Source: JAKRSD01 sp964473995
GTDB lineage: Bacteria > Bacteroidota > Bacteroidia > CAIKAF01
Direction of reading: 5' to 3'
DNA: 9,072 bases
Assembly: GCA_964473995.1 (NCBI GenBank)
Contig: CAYYRB010000076.1
Coordinates: 1-9,072, forward strand
In this document: positions 7,159-9,072 of the stretch, one piece after another
How positions within the stretch are numbered: the stretch's first letter is position 1
Layout: each line of letters opens with the position of its first letter
Program-made: the position numbers and the translations under genes
Notes under the pieces: model-generated
Database searches by the model: none
The model's input: the letters and a program-made list of their open reading frames with translations, nothing else
What the model was told of the DNA's origin: nothing

Positions 7159-7306
7159 CTTTTTGCCATGTAACGCTCAGACTTACTGTTGCAGTTTTAG
7201 GTTAAGTAAGTAAAAGAGAGCAATGAAGCGCTTACGAACAAATTAGTGGAAATAGATATAAACTTTTATACTTACACCCTTGTTTTAATTTCGTTTACAA
7301 ACTTCT

Positions 7307-7585
7307 ATGAGAGAATTCAGTACTCAGGAAATTGACAGAATAATTGAAATGGCGTGGGAAGATAGAACGCCGTTTGACGTGATAAAAGTTCAATTCGGTA
7401 TTTCTCAAGGCGAGGTAGAAAAGTTAATGCGCAAAGAACTAAAACAATCCAGTTTCAACCGATGGCGAAAGAGGGTGTCCTCCGGCATCGGAGTGAAACA
7501 TTTGCGTAAGGCTGAGGACGGTATGTTACGGTTTAAATGTTCGAGGCAGAAGACCATCAGCAACAATAAAATTTCAAAGAGATAA
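7307..7585 (+). CDS. DUF2805 / TIGR03643 family protein
   Basis: A 92-residue, basic, probably cytoplasmic protein of unknown function. It matches the pattern I know for TIGR03643 (DUF2805): IDRIIEMAWEDRTPFDVIK (9-27), QFGISQGEVEKLMRKELK (29-46), SSFNRWRKRV (48-57), and a C-terminal RFKCSRQKTISNNKISKR (75-92). The first half (6-46) looks like a helix-turn-helix, with the GIS turn at 31-33, so DNA binding is possible but not shown. Length is normal, and no break is visible. It stands alone, divergent from the DUF2279 operon across 243 bp and followed by a 229-bp non-coding stretch. No strong promoter match was found in front of it. Family is confident; function is not. Confidence 0.87.
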   Translation: MREFSTQEIDRIIEMAWEDRTPFDVIKVQFGISQGEVEKLMRKELKQSSFNRWRKRVSSGIGVKHLRKAEDGMLRFKCSRQKTISNNKISKR

Positions 7586-7814
7586 ATTGAAATTTTCCGG
7601 CCTTGAAACTGGAGGAGTTGATAAAGTAAACTAGTCCGGCGAAAGGATTAGGGGAGCATCCGCCATACACGCTAAGCAATCATTGCCAACGGTATTTTGC
7701 CGTTCCCTTTACTTTCACGAAAAAGAATTATTTTCGCTGAAATATCTCAGTTCGCATGGATTGGAAACTTCGTCAAGCGCGAGGACCTTATGCTCAAGCA
7801 AGCAGTCAAAAAAG
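7586..7814. other. Structured non-coding spacer, possible cassette-like junction
   Basis: No credible gene lies here. An open frame from 7683 continues into the next gene, but its first 44 residues look random. Two hairpins are visible: CTAGTCC (7631-7637) with GGATTAG (7645-7651, one G-U pair, loop GGCGAAA), and AACGGTA (7688-7694) with TGCCGTT (7698-7704, one G-T pair, 3-base loop). Between them lies GCCATACACGC, which gives an impression of the spacer sequences seen between small accessory genes in Bacteroidota; I cannot verify this. The role could be a 3' UTR structure, a promoter region for 7815, or a recombination scar. Confidence 0.35.
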
Positions 7815-8120
7815 ATGGAGTTAAAAATTGAACTGGTAATCTCCTGCGCTTTACTGTTATCAGTGTTAACCGGAGCGATTCACGTTACTTTATTTAAAAA
7901 GAATGACGGATTAACGGTTGGATTGATCAGTATGTTGTCAATCCTGTTTGGTCTATACTTATTGATAAAAAATGGAATAACGTTGGACTATGGAACAAAA
8001 TTGCAAATCACTAAAAACCATGCTTTAATCATGGCCAGATTAGGCATGATAAATGGGATTACCGGTCTGGCTTTTATTCTATTTTCAATCTTTAAATACA
8101 TCAATCTCCGAAAAAAATAG
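7815..8120 (+). CDS. Small three-helix membrane protein, unknown family
   Basis: A 101-residue protein I do not recognise. It is mostly hydrophobic with about three membrane segments, near residues 8-27, 33-51 and 76-95. A polar loop lies between the second and third helices (KNGITLDYGTKLQITKNHA, 52-70), and the tail is basic (NLRKK). It looks like a small inner-membrane protein. I chose the ATG at 7815, preceded by an A-rich stretch, rather than the in-frame ATG at 7683, because the upstream 44 residues lack protein-like character and lie over a hairpin. Base composition is low in G+C (17 of 60 bases at 7921-7980), unlike the folE-hutI region. It ends 4 bp before the SGNH hydrolase gene and may be co-transcribed with it. 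Confidence 0.7.
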   Translation: MELKIELVISCALLLSVLTGAIHVTLFKKNDGLTVGLISMLSILFGLYLLIKNGITLDYGTKLQITKNHALIMARLGMINGITGLAFILFSIFKYINLRKK

Positions 8121-8124
8121 AACA

Positions 8125-9072
8125 ATGAAATACACACTTATTTTTTTTACTTTGATCAGCTGCCTGACAGCAAATGGGCAAGGCAGAACCAAAAGAGCCT
8201 TGTTTCTTGGAAACAGTTATACCGGAGTAAATAATTTACCGCAAATGGTTGCCGCGGTTTCCAATTCCACCGGAGACACGTTGCTGTTCGACAGCAACAC
8301 CCCGGGAGGATATACTTTTCAAGGACATTCAACCAACGCCGCATCACTTACCAAAATTGCCGTAGGTAATTGGGATTATGTGGTATTGCAGGAGCAAAGT
8401 CAATTTCCTTCTTTCCCCATCAGCCAGGTTGAAACATCTGTTTTTCCGTATGCTCAATTTCTGGACAGTGTTATAAACGCGCAAAATCCGTGTGCTGAAA
8501 CCGTCTTTTACATGACTTGGGGAAGGAAAAACGGTGATGCGTCCAATTGTGCTTCCTGGCCGCCCGTATGCACCTATTCAGGAATGGACAGTCTTCTTAA
8601 TTTAAGATACCGCATGATGGCTGAAAATAATGACGCCATCTTATCTCCTGTGGGTGCTGTTTGGAAATATATCAGAGAAAATCATCCATCAATAAACTTG
8701 TATCAATCCGATGAGAGTCACCCTTCCGTTGCGGGAACGTATGCCGCTGCCTGCTGTTTTTACACGGCGCTGTTCAGAAAAGATCCTACAACGATTACGT
8801 TTAACTCTACCCTGTCAACAACAGAAGCGGCAATTATCAGAGCTGCGACCAAGCTAATTGTGTTTGATCATTTGATGGATTGGCATATCGGAGAGTATGA
8901 CCCCGCGGCCAATTTCACCTACTCTATTTCAGCGGGCAATCAAGTGGCGTTTACCAACTCATCGCTCAATGCTATAACTTTCACTTGGAACTTTGGGGAT
9001 GGACAAACCTCATCAAGCAATAATCCGACCCATACCTACCCCGCGGCAGGAACATACACCGTGCAGCTTATT
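8125..9072 (+). CDS. Secreted SGNH/GDSL-like hydrolase with PKD domain (3' end missing)
   Basis: An open frame of 316 residues that runs past the window end. Residues 1-19 are a signal peptide ending NGQ. LISC at 10-13 also fits a lipobox loosely, so a lipoprotein is possible. Residues 24-255 resemble SGNH hydrolases of the DUF4886 kind: RALFLGNSYT (24-33) has the likely nucleophile Ser31 in GNS instead of GDS, NWDYVVLQEQSQ (82-93) stands at the block III position, and DESHPS (196-201) supplies the Asp196/His199 pair. A PKD domain follows from about 262, with TWNFGDGQTS (287-296) and HTYPAAGTYTVQL (303-315). Such proteins act outside the cell on esters, often of carbohydrates, and in Bacteroidota often carry a C-terminal T9SS sorting domain, which would be beyond the window. 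The substrate is unknown. It starts 4 bp after the small membrane protein. Confidence 0.85.
   Translation, partial: MKYTLIFFTLISCLTANGQGRTKRALFLGNSYTGVNNLPQMVAAVSNSTGDTLLFDSNTPGGYTFQGHSTNAASLTKIAVGNWDYVVLQEQSQFPSFPISQVETSVFPYAQFLDSVINAQNPCAETVFYMTWGRKNGDASNCASWPPVCTYSGMDSLLNLRYRMMAENNDAILSPVGAVWKYIRENHPSINLYQSDESHPSVAGTYAAACCFYTALFRKDPTTITFNSTLSTTEAAIIRAATKLIVFDHLMDWHIGEYDPAANFTYSISAGNQVAFTNSSLNAITFTWNFGDGQTSSSNNPTHTYPAAGTYTVQLI

Noticed and set aside
7683..7814. Longer 145-residue form of the small membrane protein starting at 7683
   Set aside because: The first 44 residues lack protein-like character and the region forms a hairpin. The ATG at 7815 starts directly before the first membrane helix.

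Overview
The window looks like part of a Bacteroidota chromosome, probably from a draft or metagenome assembly because it contains a run of exactly 100 N. The evidence is protein content typical of that phylum: DUF6992, DUF2805/TIGR03643 and DUF2279 proteins, a BBP2-like outer-membrane barrel, and an exported SGNH hydrolase with a PKD domain. Starts lack clear Shine-Dalgarno sequences, and one good Bacteroidota-type promoter (TTTG, 19-nt spacer, TAnnTTTN) is visible. Family names are recalled from sequence patterns; no database search was run.

Left part (97-1960, minus strand): a small DUF6992 membrane protein, and upstream of it an exported endonuclease/exonuclease/phosphatase-fold enzyme. 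The 190-bp spacer between them carries a perfect 10-bp inverted repeat and a pair of 9-bp direct repeats. Centre (2084-4123, plus strand): folE (GTP cyclohydrolase I) followed 33 bp later by hutI (imidazolonepropionase), with a strong hairpin ending two bases before the hutI start codon. HutI converges with the next operon across 10 bp.

Minus-strand operon (7063 down to 4134): an exported DUF2279 protein, a membrane protein broken by the 100-N gap, a TrpG/PabA-type glutamine amidotransferase, and a BBP2-like outer-membrane barrel. Spacings are 46 bp, a 4-bp ATGA overlap and 7 bp, and a plausible promoter lies at 7124-7158. Combining folE, the pabA-like gene and hutI hints at folate and one-carbon metabolism, but only as inference: pabB, ftcD and the rest of the hut pathway are not in view.

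Right part (7307-9072, plus strand): a DUF2805/TIGR03643 small protein, then a 229-bp non-coding stretch with two hairpins, a 101-residue three-helix membrane protein, and 4 bp later the start of a secreted SGNH/GDSL-like hydrolase with a PKD domain that runs off the window. Parts of this segment are visibly more AT-rich than the folE-hutI region, and it reads as accessory DNA. I found no rRNA, tRNA, CRISPR array or transposase. No clearly new multi-gene system stands out. The best leads are the pabA/membrane/porin operon, the hairpin at the hutI start and the structured spacer at 7586-7814.
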